Positions 24,564 through 34,621 of a DNA stretch of 64,000 nucleotides are shown here, piece by piece. Position numbers and translations under genes: made by a program. Source of the DNA: Thermothelomyces thermophilus ATCC 42464 (Eukaryota > Ascomycota > Sordariomycetes > Sordariales > Chaetomiaceae); contig NC_016474.1 in assembly GCF_000226095.1 (NCBI RefSeq), positions 2,666,001-2,730,000 of the forward strand, given 5' to 3'. How positions within the stretch are numbered: the stretch's first letter is position 1; every line of letters begins with the position of its first letter. The notes under the pieces are model-generated. The model did not search any database. It was not told the DNA's origin and saw only the letters and a list, made by a program, of their open reading frames with translations.

Positions 24564-27185
24564 TTAGGAGATAAGATCCGTGAAACTGATTGTCGTGATG
24601 CCAACAGTCTTGCCATCAGCCAGGCAGAAACACCGCAGGATCCCTTCATCAGCTCTGAAGTCAACGCCGATTTTGTATTTGAGTTCATATTCCACACCAC
24701 CCAATACCGTCCTTTGCCTGAACATGGACATGTCGACGTTTGCGAAGTCGACACGAATACTGCCGACATGTACCACCCCTAAATGCGTAATCATTAGTCA
24801 TTGATGTTGTCCACGTCAAATCGAGCACGACATACCAGAGTCGTCGTAATGTTCGGGGGCCGAATCAAGGTTACAGGTGTATAGGTTACTTTTGAAGGTG
24901 TATGAGCTCTCGGCTGACCATATTCTCCGGACTGTGGTAGTCCTATACGTTGACTCGGAAAGTTTTTCGCCCTGCCCACCCGCTGTTACATCCAGTCCTA
25001 ATGACTAATTACTGGTTGAGGAGGTATAGAATCGGGTACAATTTAAGGATATCAAATGACGAACCTTATTGATCATCCAGCGAACGCGCGAACTACAGAA
25101 TAGCTCACCGTCCCAATCCTCGAAGGCATACTGTTCATCATCAATGCCCGGCCGAAAGCGCAGACCACATCTGAATCCGTAATGACGCCGGCAGATGAGC
25201 GTGCGCGGCATCACTCCCTCGAGCCCCCTGATAGCTGCACCGCGAACGACAGCAGCTTGGCCAACGTCGGGTTGTAGGTTGAGTTAGCAATTAAACATGA
25301 GCTGCTCTGCTCTGCAAGTGGTGTTGAGTTCATTAGAATTGGTAAGAAAAGATAGCCAGATAGAGGAAATGAAAGAAGAAAGAAAATGCAATTGAAGGAA
25401 AAGAGATGGACAACTAGAGGAAAGGAATGAAGCTCAATACCAGAAAGTCGGGCGGATGCATTTGATTCCGTTGATTGCGCACCAGGAGTCCAGTTTGTGC
25501 TTCAGGTAGTCCGAGTTCCCAAAGCCACCAACAAGAACGATGATCTAATAGTGGGTGTGTCAGTCTGATGATACTCTGTTGCCCCAGGCGTGAACTTCGG
25601 GAATCGCTCTGCGGTCAAGTTGAACCTACGTTGATTCGCTTTCCCTTTGTGTGCGCGATGCGCTCGACCTGCTGATTGACGAGACAAAGCACGTCCTGGA
25701 CGACTGGATCAAATATATGCTCCATGTCGCCCCTGGTACGCACGATGGCTGCAGTGTTAGCAGGGTGCGCAAAGCAGCAGAGTCCTGTGATTCAAGGCGT
25801 GTGGTAATTAATTATCCAAATCTCTCCAATCACAAACCTTGACAGAATGACGGCCGCCTCTTCTGGGTCGTAGTGCTCCTCGTCGAATTCGCCTTGCATG
25901 TGGATGGGATAGATCTCGAAGGACACGTTCTCCGAGATACCAAAGCTCTGTTTGACTTTTTCAAACGATGCCATGAACTCGCTTCCCGGACCTCTCCGTT
26001 TGAGCGGGACGTCTTCGAAGGCGGGCCCGAATCGCTCTGCCATCAGCTTGAGGAAGTTGCGATCGATATATGTCGATCCGCACTTCCCCCCTTCGGAGAG
26101 TGTTGAGTCGTCAGATTCACGGTAGTTCCTTCCAGGTCTGGGAAGTTGGGGAGTCGCATACCGATGCCAACACAAATTTCGTCAAACTCAATTGACGGGA
26201 ACGTTTTTCTTATCGTATATGTCGTGATATCCTTCGCTCGTTGGCATTATGTCCAGTCACGACGACACGTCTTTGGAACTTCTTGGGAAGTAATAATTAG
26301 GCGAGAGGGAGGCCTCGATGAAACTTACCACAGTCCCGCCTCCGCAGTCGAGAATGAGGGCGTTATCTCCGGTCTGGAATGCATGAATGTTTTAGCTTGA
26401 GGCAGGACGGCAATAAGACTGGTACAAAGTCAATTGGCACCCTTCCACGGCTTGCACTCACCTTAACAGCGTTCACCGAACCCGGGCGGAGGTCTTTTCT
26501 CAGTGCAGCCACAGCCGCCGCTTCCGGCTCGGGGACCATACGGATGGTGTCAAACGGACGGGACCCGAAGCCAGCCGCCTTCGCGGCTTCCCACGTCGCC
26601 GTCCGCGCCTTATCCGTCCATATCGCGGGAACGGTGAGGTAACACTCCATTGGCGTCATGTCAAAGACCTTGGACGTGATGCGCATCTGGAGGTTGTGGA
26701 TGACGAAGCGGTAGACCTCGGTCAGGAAGTCCTGGCACACCATCTGCGCGTCCTTGCCCTCGGGAATGTGGAAGAAGGCGGAGCCAGCGGCATCGTGCAG
26801 CGACGGGTCGTCGAACTCGGCCGTCTCGGCCGATGTGTCCAGGAGCAGCTTCGTCCACGAACACGACAGCATGCCGCGGCGCACCTCATAGCCCCAGTGG
26901 TTGCGGCGCGCCCTCCGGTTCTCGGCTTTATAGGCGATGACCGTCGGTGTCTTCCAATTGCCCTCGACTGGGCGTCCGTCGCCCGGCCAAGTCCGGATCA
27001 CATCAATGTCGTCGATGCTCGTTTTGTCCGAGGTTACATAGCTAACCCCTACGCGCGAATGATGTCTGTCAGACGAGGGCTTCCACCACGCAATTTACTA
27101 GACGACGTGGCTCACCCGTGAATGTGGTCCCGTAGTCGACTCCGAGGATGATCTTCAATCTTCCGGCTGACTTGTCGTCCGACAT
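24564..27185 (-). CDS. HSP70-like actin-fold ATPase (possibly a decaying gene)
   Basis: Member of the expanded fungal 'Hsp70-like protein' group with an N-terminal actin-like ATPase fold; biological role unknown. Minus-strand exons read as 27185..27116, 27048..26462, 26373..26329, 26231..26162, 26090..25838, 25732..25630, 25544 to about 25440, about 25259..25065 (or to about 25,040), 24982..24836 and 24778..24564, with stop TAA at 24564. Motifs in order: phosphate 1 LGVDYGTTFTG, ECYLTVPAIWTDKAR, VPEPEAAAVAAL, phosphate 2 ALILDCGGGTVDITTYTI, GGKCGSTYIDRNF, the adenosine motif IVLVGGFGNSDYL, then QAAVVRGAAIRGLEG and CRRHYGF. The C-terminal substrate-domain-like part ends ADGKTVGITTISFTDLIS. Expected length is about 580 aa. 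Introns 1-6 have clean GT-AG sites and matching phases. Between the exons ending CIRPTFW and starting QAAVVRG no AG acceptor exists in the right phase, and the next junction also fits only with a weak donor. The gene may be non-functional, or the sequence has an error. Confidence 0.8.
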
Positions 27186-27719
27186 GCTATATCGGGGTGA
27201 ATCAACCACCATCTGGAGTACGGCCTACTGGGTTGAGCACAGTTGTAGTCAAGAGATCAAGCAGTTTGTGACAGAATGTTGAGCAGATCTCTGACTGTCC
27301 GGCACTGCGTCCTTCTTAAGGGCGGGAGCCGACAAACGGTGTTCTTGGGCCCTGGCTGGTCTATGGTTGGCCTCATTACATATCTGAGAGGCTGCAAGGA
27401 ACCGCAGGAAACTGACATACCAAACACTTTTCACTTTTCACGCACCTATGGTAGCGCACACAGATCGTTTGATTACGCGCACGTTTAAATATCCGGTTGC
27501 AGACACTGCTGTGCTGAGCGACCGTTGCCAAACGCCGCTCCCTTCGCTCTCTGCCCCTGCCCCCGCCAGGCTTGCAAAATTACCAGCAGACAATATTCTG
27601 TTTATTATATTGTTGAGGGAAGTGTTTTGGGCTGCTTTATCCCTGTCGCTTACCCTATCTATCTGATCTGATTTCCCACCTTTGTCACAGTCCATCAAGT
27701 TGAAGCCAGTTAAGCCAGG
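27186..27719. promoter_or_regulatory. Divergent promoter region
   Basis: 534 bp between the start codon of the HSP70-like gene (-) and the start codon of the coiled-coil protein gene (+), so it must hold both promoters. No gene or specific operator is recognisable. Confidence 0.4.
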
Positions 27720-29116
27720 ATGGCGGAAGAACCCCGACGGTCGACTGCGGACCATCGAAGAAAAGTTTGTTCCGCAAAGTTAAGAGCCCTTTTTTTGTTG
27801 CTACGATGGCCTTTTCAGTTGGACGATTTGGAGAAAGAAGAAGAGCCTGCCTACGGGCCCCTGGTCTCCGAGCTGCAGAGTAAGATTCAAGAACTCGAGA
27901 ACCAGCTCCGAAATGAGAGGGGCCAGCTCAATGAAATGCGGAATATGATCTGTGCCGAGCGGAACGAAAAGGAACTGCTTCGTCACGCCATGGCGAAGAT
28001 GGAACTCGAGCGCGACACCATGAGCCGCAGCGTGCAGAACCAAGAAGAGCAGATCCGACAGGTTCAGGCACTAGTTTTCGAAGGTATTGGGAGCGATTCG
28101 TGGGCCGCGGGCGACGACGGTACTGTTCGTGCCGACCTCGAGAACCTGCATAGCCGCCTGAAGAGCTGGGCCAAGAAGTATGCCATCGAGGACATGCGCG
28201 AGATCAGAAAGCTGGTGGCTGAGGAGTACAATACCTTCATTCAGCTGTTGGCCGAGGTAGTTCATCTCAACTCCGGAGTGTCGAGCCCCATCGAGCATCT
28301 CGAATCCCCGCTCATGAACAAGAAATCTCCTGCCATGTGCATCCAGGGGCTGCTTGCACATCATGTCTACTCCAGGGTCATCAGCCAACCGTTCTTTGTG
28401 TTTGGCGACGGGGCCACTCTATTGCAGAGCATCTTTAAGCAGATCCAGCAAGGTATGTGGGACACATTGCGCTGCAGTCGAAACCGGAGGGTGTTTCGTC
28501 GGCCTCAAAGATGCTAACGATCTGCTATTATATTGATAACGAATACAAAGTCGACCAAAACGAGTCGCACATGCTGCGCTCTAGGACGCTACGGCTCCTC
28601 GCAACCCCACCGCCCAGCGCGAACCAAGGGAATGGCACACATGACAGCTACAGAGCGCTTCAGAAGGCAACCTGCCGCGAGCTCGCTGGCGTGTTTTATA
28701 ACAGCCCAGCCAGGCATCTGATCAAGCCGGCCAGCCGCGCAGACGGGGAGGCAGCCTCGCACTGCTTCAACGACCTCGAGTCGATAATGCAATATGCAGG
28801 GGAGCTGTCCCACAGGTTGTGGTCGCGCCGGACGACGCTGCGTGTGCGAACATTGCACGATCTCCGGGAGACGCCGTTCCGAGAGGGGTTCGAATACATG
28901 AGGGCGCACCCGCTCCATCGCCTGTACGAAGATGACGATCGGTGCGACGGCTGGTTTGCCAGTGTCGTAACGCACCCGGCCGTCGTCGGGCTCGGGAGCA
29001 GCGACGGCAAGGACTACAGCACCCCTCGCGTGTGGATCAAGGCGGAGGTATGGCTGGCTGAAGATGCTGCCAACGGAGCAGCCCGCGGAGGGGAGGAATC
29101 TCGTGTTTACAAGTAA
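27720..29116 (+). CDS. Coiled-coil protein of unknown function
   Basis: Exons are 27720..27764, 27819..28452 and 28551..29116, giving 414 residues. Intron 1 (54 nt, donor GTTTGT, acceptor TTTTCAG) is a multiple of three with no stop, so an unspliced reading would add 18 unlikely residues (CSAKLRALFLLLRWPF). Intron 2 (98 nt) has donor GTATGT, acceptor ACAAAG and phase 1. Residues ~20-110 form a heptad-rich coiled coil (SELQSKIQELENQLRNERGQ, AMAKMELERDTMSRSVQNQEEQ). The rest is globular, with motifs WAKKYAIEDM, a Leu-rich AxHVYSRVISQPFFVFG stretch, and a C-terminal block HPLHRLYEDDDRCDGW followed by VVTHPAVVGLGSSDGKDYSTPRVWIKAEVWL. The terminal block resembles a recurrent motif in fungal hypothetical proteins, but I cannot name a function. 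No signal peptide or membrane segment. Divergent from the HSP70-like gene. Confidence 0.8.
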
Positions 29117-30129
29117 TTAGCAAGGCGACTTAGTTCCAAGAGGTGCCCGCCTCCCAGGCTTCCCCGAGGTTTTCAAGAATACAATTGAGTGACGCGAGAA
29201 CCCACACGTGATTAAGTAACGCAGTACAAACTTCACGGGCATCGCTTGTTACTGGTCCGTATCCAATGGGAAGTTCATCGCCACTGTTCGAAGCGGTATT
29301 TTATTGCTGTGCAATTTGTCTTTCCTGCGAGCAAGATTGCCGATGGTCGATAATATCATAGCCAGAGAGCCCTTGGGAACTTTTCGGTTGGTCGAACAAT
29401 CAACCGCTTCACCTGAGCCTTGCTGTCATTTAGCTGCCAAGAATCGTGTCGCTTCCACATGGAATTGATCTGGTCTGCTTGTACGGATTATGTATGTGCT
29501 TGTATGGTCTGGTGCAGAACGGGACCGAGCCAGACCTTAATCTTGCCAATTTTAATTCCACCTGCTTCCTTCCCTCAATGTCATGAGAGGTCGTGGCTCC
29601 ACAACGTTCACTGCCGTCCCTTGCAGCCCCGCGGACCGAGGCAGAGTGCGGAGCCGAGCTCTTGGCATCCCAATTGCGGGCCCGGAACAGCCCTTCGGAA
29701 GCAGTGATCCAGCGATCCAGCGGCTGGGCTGCGAACCAGGAAGCTACTAAGTAGCCGTTCATACGACGAGCGCGAATATGGTAAAACATCCGTTTTGGCT
29801 TTTTTTTAACTTCCAACCGTTACGTCCCGGGTGTTGATTTCCAGAATTTCTACTCACAGGCGATAATAGAACGATTTCCTTTTTGCTTCCTCCAAGCACA
29901 GTCAGCGGTCTAGAGGATCGTCACCAGAAGAGAGCCACAACACTCGCGGCAAGCGTCGCCCTGTGGCACCCCCCGCTCGTTGTAATTCCACCAATCCGGC
30001 GGCAGCTCTCGACGACAGCGACAACTAGCGGCCATAAGCTGCAAGAGCTTCGCTTCATCTTCTCTCGCATCGATCCTCAGCACGACTTTACCGCCCAGTG
30101 CGGTTTCCTCTCCTCACCAATCCGTCACA
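29117..30129. other. Intergenic region with promoter of the PEX11-family gene
   Basis: About 1 kb without a supported gene. The last ~120 bp upstream of the start at 30130 is C/T-rich with TCTTCTCTCGCATCGATCCT, a common leader style in filamentous fungi. Confidence 0.5.
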
Positions 30130-31152
30130 ATGGCCGACGCAGCAGCTACCATACCCACCCCCGAGCCCGATGCGCCCGATGCGCCAGCCGCGGCCCCCGT
30201 CGCCGACCTGCCCTCGGGCGAGCCCATCCCGTCCTCGACACCGCCCTCCAAGACTCCGAAGCGCCGGTCGATCCCGCTCGGCGCCCTGCTGGCCGCCCTG
30301 CCCTCCAATGTCGACGCCTTCCTCACCCGACTCGACAAGTGCCTGTCCACGCCGTCCGGCATCGACACGGTGATGCTCCTGCTCTGCTACACGTCCAAGA
30401 CCGGCGCCTCCGTCCTGTCCTCCCTCTCCCAGTCGGCCCTGCGGCGCTCGGCGCGCGAGTGGATCGCCCTGGTGGCCTCCCTCCCGCGCGGCACCACCGT
30501 CGTCTTCTCCTCGCCCGCCGCCGCGGGCAACACCAAGGCCACCGTGCCCCCCGTCGCCGCCCTGGCCCTGCTCCTCTCGAAACGCCTCTCCGCCCTCTCC
30601 TCCCTCCTCAGCGAGGCCCGCATGATCCTGCGCCTCTGGGCGCTGCTGGGCATGTACTTCTGGGCCCGCGGCCTCGTCCGCCGAACCTTGTCCAAGTCAA
30701 CAACAACAACACCCGAGAAGCAGGACGGGTCGGCCCCGTCCAGGCTCGAGACGGCCATCGAGTACCTGCGCCTCGCCCTGTGCGTGGCCTTCCAGGCGCT
30801 CGAGAACGGCGCGTACCTGTCGTCGCGCGGCGTGATGGGCTGGTCGCCGGCGCGGCAGGGCGAGGCGTACCGGTGGAGCGCGCGCCTGTGGGGCGCCTAC
30901 GTCGGCATCGAGATCGGGCGGCTCGCGGCCGAGCGGTTCGGGCCCGCCGGCGCCGACGGGACCGCCTTCGCCGCCCGCCCCCCGCACGAGAAGAGCGAGT
31001 GGGCCAAGAAGATGGCCCGCCAGCTCGCCTGGGCCCCCCTGACGGTCCACTGGGGCAGCGAGAAGGGCCTGGTGAGCGAGATGACGGTGGGGCTGCTGGC
31101 GAGCATCCCGGGCGTGATCCAGATGCGGGACCTGTGGGCTTCGACGGCCTGA
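30130..31152 (+). CDS. PEX11C: PEX11-family peroxisomal membrane protein (PEX11C-like)
   Basis: Peroxin involved in peroxisome division and metabolite permeability (family knowledge). Single exon, 340 residues, ATG in CACAATGGCC. The first 45 residues are a Pro/Ala-rich disordered leader. The PEX11 fold follows: VDAFLTRLDKCLSTPSGIDTVMLLLCYTSK (amphipathic membrane-tubulating helix, residues ~60-90). Next come LALLLSKRLSALSSLLSEARMILRLWALLGMYFWA (~145-180) and IEYLRLALCVAFQALENGAYLSSRGVMGW (~215-245). The C-terminus WAPLTVHWGSEKGLVSEMTVGLLASIPG, with a final hydrophobic segment, is typical of the fungal PEX11C subgroup. Very strong GC3 bias. The overlapping open frame from 29883 in another frame is a shadow. 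Confidence 0.85.
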   Translation: MADAAATIPTPEPDAPDAPAAAPVADLPSGEPIPSSTPPSKTPKRRSIPLGALLAALPSNVDAFLTRLDKCLSTPSGIDTVMLLLCYTSKTGASVLSSLSQSALRRSAREWIALVASLPRGTTVVFSSPAAAGNTKATVPPVAALALLLSKRLSALSSLLSEARMILRLWALLGMYFWARGLVRRTLSKSTTTTPEKQDGSAPSRLETAIEYLRLALCVAFQALENGAYLSSRGVMGWSPARQGEAYRWSARLWGAYVGIEIGRLAAERFGPAGADGTAFAARPPHEKSEWAKKMARQLAWAPLTVHWGSEKGLVSEMTVGLLASIPGVIQMRDLWASTA

Positions 31153-32668
31153 GTTTTGGGTTGTCTTGTTCGTTATGATGGTGATGGTGCTGGTGCTGGT
31201 ACCGGTGCTAGTATCGCCTCGAAGAACTAGCGGTATTCAGGCTGGGAGAGTTCTCATGCGATGGTCCAAGTTTCCAACGGCATCGGGCAACATGTCAAGC
31301 TATCTAATTACAGCATGATTTTTTCGCAATGTCTGGCCTCCGTTACTTGTAAATGGTTAATTTTTCTGTGTGCTTCCTGGTCTGATGTGTTTGAACTCTC
31401 TCATGGCTATTCTATCCCACCTGCTCTGTCACACGGTTCGAGAGTCCCTTCTTCCCTCCCCCCTCTGCACTTGCGAGTGCTCCCATCCAACGATGGCTAC
31501 CCAGGTATTCACTAAATGACCCACGAGCTCGTGAACCCAAGCTAGCTAACTAAGGTAGTCTACCAGCTAAGGAGGCCCCCGATAGTGGTCTCGCCGGGCT
31601 CGACCATGGCGTCCTCATCGAGGGTCTCGGCGAGCTTCTGGTAGACGAGCCGGCGCACCTCGGCGTCGAGCTCGACCAGTGCTACGGCACGGTCGGATGT
31701 GCTGCAAATTCGACTATCCACAGCGGTGTGGGCGCTGTGGCAGGCACTCAAGGGCGGAAGAAAGAAGGCGTCAGGTATGGGTGGCTATGAGATCGGTAGG
31801 GTCGAAGGGTGCGAGAACCTAATGAGGGGGATCTATGGATCTAATTATGGATTTCGAAGTAGGGAACAGGGCATCGACAAGAACAAGTTAAGGCTGGCCA
31901 TTATACACTTAAAAATGCCGTGGTATTTCTCATCAAGAAGAACTGGGAGGAACCCCTCTCGGCTCCGAGTCAGGCCTGCTTACTGCAGTAGTCTCTTAGT
32001 ATGCAGACATGGAAGGGTGTTGAGGTGGGAGGGGGTTGGTTAAGAAACGCTGTGGTTTGGTCACCGCTCCTGGTAGCCGCAAATACCTGACCCTGAGAAA
32101 TAAATGTATGCAAGGCACGGGTGGTGAAGAACAACCGGTGATTATAGGAGTCTGGTCTAGGAGCAGGTCAATACCTAGGGAAAAAAATGAAACCGGGCGA
32201 CAAAGCCAATAATTATGCGGCTGGCAACACAAGTAGAAAAGTGGTATTTCAGTGAAGCACGAACACTGGTTGCCTGGCCCTGCATGGAACCGCGGGACCG
32301 TTGTTGGCCTCTCCGGGTAACTTAATGGTCCATGCTCCCCGTCCAGGGTCGCTGCACAACAACTCAGTTGTGACCCCGGCCTGGAAGCGCTGGCCAATTC
32401 CAACGTTCGGAAACATCACTCGCAGAGGATCGAATACCTGTGAGAAGCTTGCATTTCAACTAATCAAAACCACCATGACTACATAAAACAGATTTATGGT
32501 CTGTCAACTCTTCAACAGATTTTCTCGAATCCTCTTGTATTTTATGATGCCCACGTTCTCCGTCGAAAGCTCAGAGCGCTGCAGTCGCCACAGCCGCCGT
32601 CTCCCAAGCGCCATCCCTGCACCGAACTCTATACCCTCGATAGCAAGTTGGTCGATTAAAGCGAGATC
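31153..32668. other. Intergenic region with one possible gene fragment
   Basis: No complete gene seen. The only coding-like segment is the short GC3-biased minus-strand stretch at about 31,560-31,700, listed separately. Confidence 0.5.
31560..31751 (-). pseudogene. Possible carrier-protein (ACP)-like gene fragment
   Basis: A minus-strand frame whose last ~40 codons have strong GC3 bias, unlike surrounding intergenic DNA. The sequence around VRRLVYQKLAETLDEDAMVEP resembles helix 1 and loop of fungal polyketide-synthase acyl-carrier domains (pattern L-x-x-KLAxxL-x-x-D-x-x-x-x-x-P). The catalytic GxDSL serine motif is not reached before the TAG. If real, it is a relic cut off before the phosphopantetheine site. 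Resemblance only; could be chance. Confidence 0.25.
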
Positions 32669-34621
32669 ATGACGCGGCACGCAACTATAGATAATGATTC
32701 GGGAGCTGCTGCCGCCTCCTGCGGCCCCGATTCCTGCTCCCCGACCACAGTCGATAGCCTCTTCTCGACAACCGTTGCCCTCACCCCCGTGTTCCTCACC
32801 TTCGCCTTCGCCTTCTCCCTCGCCCTGACGCGCCTCTTCCCGGCGCTCGCTCGCCTGCAGCAGCAGCAGCAGCAGCAACAACAATACCAACGGGCCGGTT
32901 TCCAGGGCTCCAAACAACCACCAGACGGAGGAGGAATCTCAATCGACGACGGCCAAGACCACTTCCTGCCCGCGTCGGCCCCGCCCTCCCTGCGCCAGGC
33001 CCACGCCGAGCAGGCGGCCCGCTCGCCGCGCCGCCGTCTGGCCGCCGCCGCCTTCGCCGCCACCGTGGCGCTGGCGGCCGTCCTGGCCGAGCTCATCCTG
33101 GCCGAGATCCTCGAGCTCGAGGGCGTCGTGCTGGGCGCCCGCGCCCGGGCCGCCGCCCTGCGCGTCACCATCCCCGCGCTGCTCGGCATGCTGGTCGGCG
33201 CCGTGCCCGTGCTGGAGGCTCAGAGCGTGCTGGCCTCGAGGGGATGGCGCTTCGGGCGGGACGCCAAGGGCAGGCTGGTCTCGAGGGCGTCCTGGGCCGT
33301 GCTGGGCTGCGTGGTGGCCGCGTGGCTGGCGGCGTTCTGGCTCGTCGGCAGGGCGGTCCCCCGCTCTGCGGCCGGGGGGATCGCCCCGGGCGGGGACGAG
33401 GAGTGGTGGAAGACAGCCGGGCTGGCGAGCGCGCGGGGAACCGGCGAGGGTTCCCGCTTCGATAGCACTGCGATGACGATTGGGAGGGCGGCCGGCCTTC
33501 GGACCGCCGAGACCGGGCCGCTCGGGGCGCGGGCGTTTGGCGGGACCGGGAAGGGAGGCTTGTCCAGGGCATGTCTGGAGAGGATCGGGGTGATCGGGAT
33601 CTCCCTGATGGCGCTGCTATCCGGGTTTGCCAGCGTGTCGAGTCCCTGGCATACGTTTGTGGACAGCCGGACGTACCGGAGACGACCAGTCACCGACGCG
33701 GACATTGCGCGGAAGCAGGCCGGGCTAGACGCGACGAGCGAGTTGCTGCTGACGAAGCGGCATCGGCTGAGGTCGCTGCAGAGGAAAGCGCAGCTGGCCG
33801 CGGAAGGGATGGGCGACGGGACGCCGCATGGCGTGGCGACAGGTTCGGGAAAGGGACTGATGAGCAAGGTCATTGGGTCTCTCAAGGCAATGACGGGCAG
33901 CGGCGAAGCTGCCGAGATCAAGGCGCTTCAGCTCGAGATATCCGGCCTCGAAAGGATGGAGGCGAACCTGGCCGCCTCCCTCTCCGCGCTCAAATCCCGC
34001 CAGGCGGCGCACTCCCGGGATGGTACCGCTCTCGGCCGCCTGCTGGCGGTCCCGCGATACGTATTTGCCAGCTACTGCGTCTACCGCATTCTCGCCACGA
34101 CTCTCACCACCTTCCGACGCATGTACTACCCATCCGCTTCCTTCTCCTCTTCCGACCCCATCAACCGCTTCCTCGGCCTGCTCGCCAAGCATTGGGACCC
34201 CAAGCTCGACCAGATCGCCTGGGCACGCCAGATCTCGTTCCTGCTGTCCGGCGTCATCCTCGCGGCGAGCGCCAACTCGGCCCTCCAGACCCTCCGGATC
34301 TTTGCGAAGTGGGCCCCGGGCCTGCTCTACCAGGCGCAGGCGAACCTAGCGTTGCTGGTCGGGCAGGTGGCCGCAACGTACGTCATCAGCGCGGCGCTGC
34401 TGATGAGGAGTAGCCTGCCCAAAGACGTGAGCCGGACCGTCGGGGACGCGCTGGAGAGCGCGCTGGAGCCCGGCTTCATCGACCGATGGTTCGAGGGCTG
34501 GTTCCTGCTTGCCAGTGCGGCAACGGCAGTGGGAATATGGGTGGGAAGGCAGGTTGGCCCCAGTTTCGGAGATGAGTGGGACGAATTTGCTGGGGAGGAG
34601 ATGGGCCAGAAGAGGTCCTAA
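32669..34621 (+). CDS. GPR89 / Golgi pH regulator-type membrane protein
   Basis: Fungal homologue of GPHR/GPR89 (an anion channel for Golgi acidification in animals; GTG proteins in plants; family knowledge). Single exon of 650 residues from ATG 32669. Hydrophobic helices lie at ~35-57, ~124-146, ~164-184 and ~208-228. A GPHR_N signature follows at ~308-330 (ERIGVIGISLMALLSGFASVSSPW), directly before the conserved TRAEIxxxR-like coiled region (DADIARKQAGLDATSELLLTKR). The C-terminal ABA_GPCR-type half (from ~465) has LGLLAKHWDPKLDQIAWARQ, SGVILAASANSALQTLRIFAKW and a last helix WFLLASAATAVGIWVGRQVG. Oddities are a CAG-encoded poly-Gln run at residues 64-72 and a long Gly-rich loop (about 230-300). 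The stop is TAA at 34619. Confidence 0.87.
   Translation: MTRHATIDNDSGAAAASCGPDSCSPTTVDSLFSTTVALTPVFLTFAFAFSLALTRLFPALARLQQQQQQQQQYQRAGFQGSKQPPDGGGISIDDGQDHFLPASAPPSLRQAHAEQAARSPRRRLAAAAFAATVALAAVLAELILAEILELEGVVLGARARAAALRVTIPALLGMLVGAVPVLEAQSVLASRGWRFGRDAKGRLVSRASWAVLGCVVAAWLAAFWLVGRAVPRSAAGGIAPGGDEEWWKTAGLASARGTGEGSRFDSTAMTIGRAAGLRTAETGPLGARAFGGTGKGGLSRACLERIGVIGISLMALLSGFASVSSPWHTFVDSRTYRRRPVTDADIARKQAGLDATSELLLTKRHRLRSLQRKAQLAAEGMGDGTPHGVATGSGKGLMSKVIGSLKAMTGSGEAAEIKALQLEISGLERMEANLAASLSALKSRQAAHSRDGTALGRLLAVPRYVFASYCVYRILATTLTTFRRMYYPSASFSSSDPINRFLGLLAKHWDPKLDQIAWARQISFLLSGVILAASANSALQTLRIFAKWAPGLLYQAQANLALLVGQVAATYVISAALLMRSSLPKDVSRTVGDALESALEPGFIDRWFEGWFLLASAATAVGIWVGRQVGPSFGDEWDEFAGEEMGQKRS

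Noticed and set aside
29883-31178. 431-codon plus-strand frame
   Set aside because: Arg/Pro-rich out-of-frame shadow of the PEX11-family gene.
33571-34413. 280-codon plus-strand frame
   Set aside because: Out-of-frame shadow of the GPR89-type gene.
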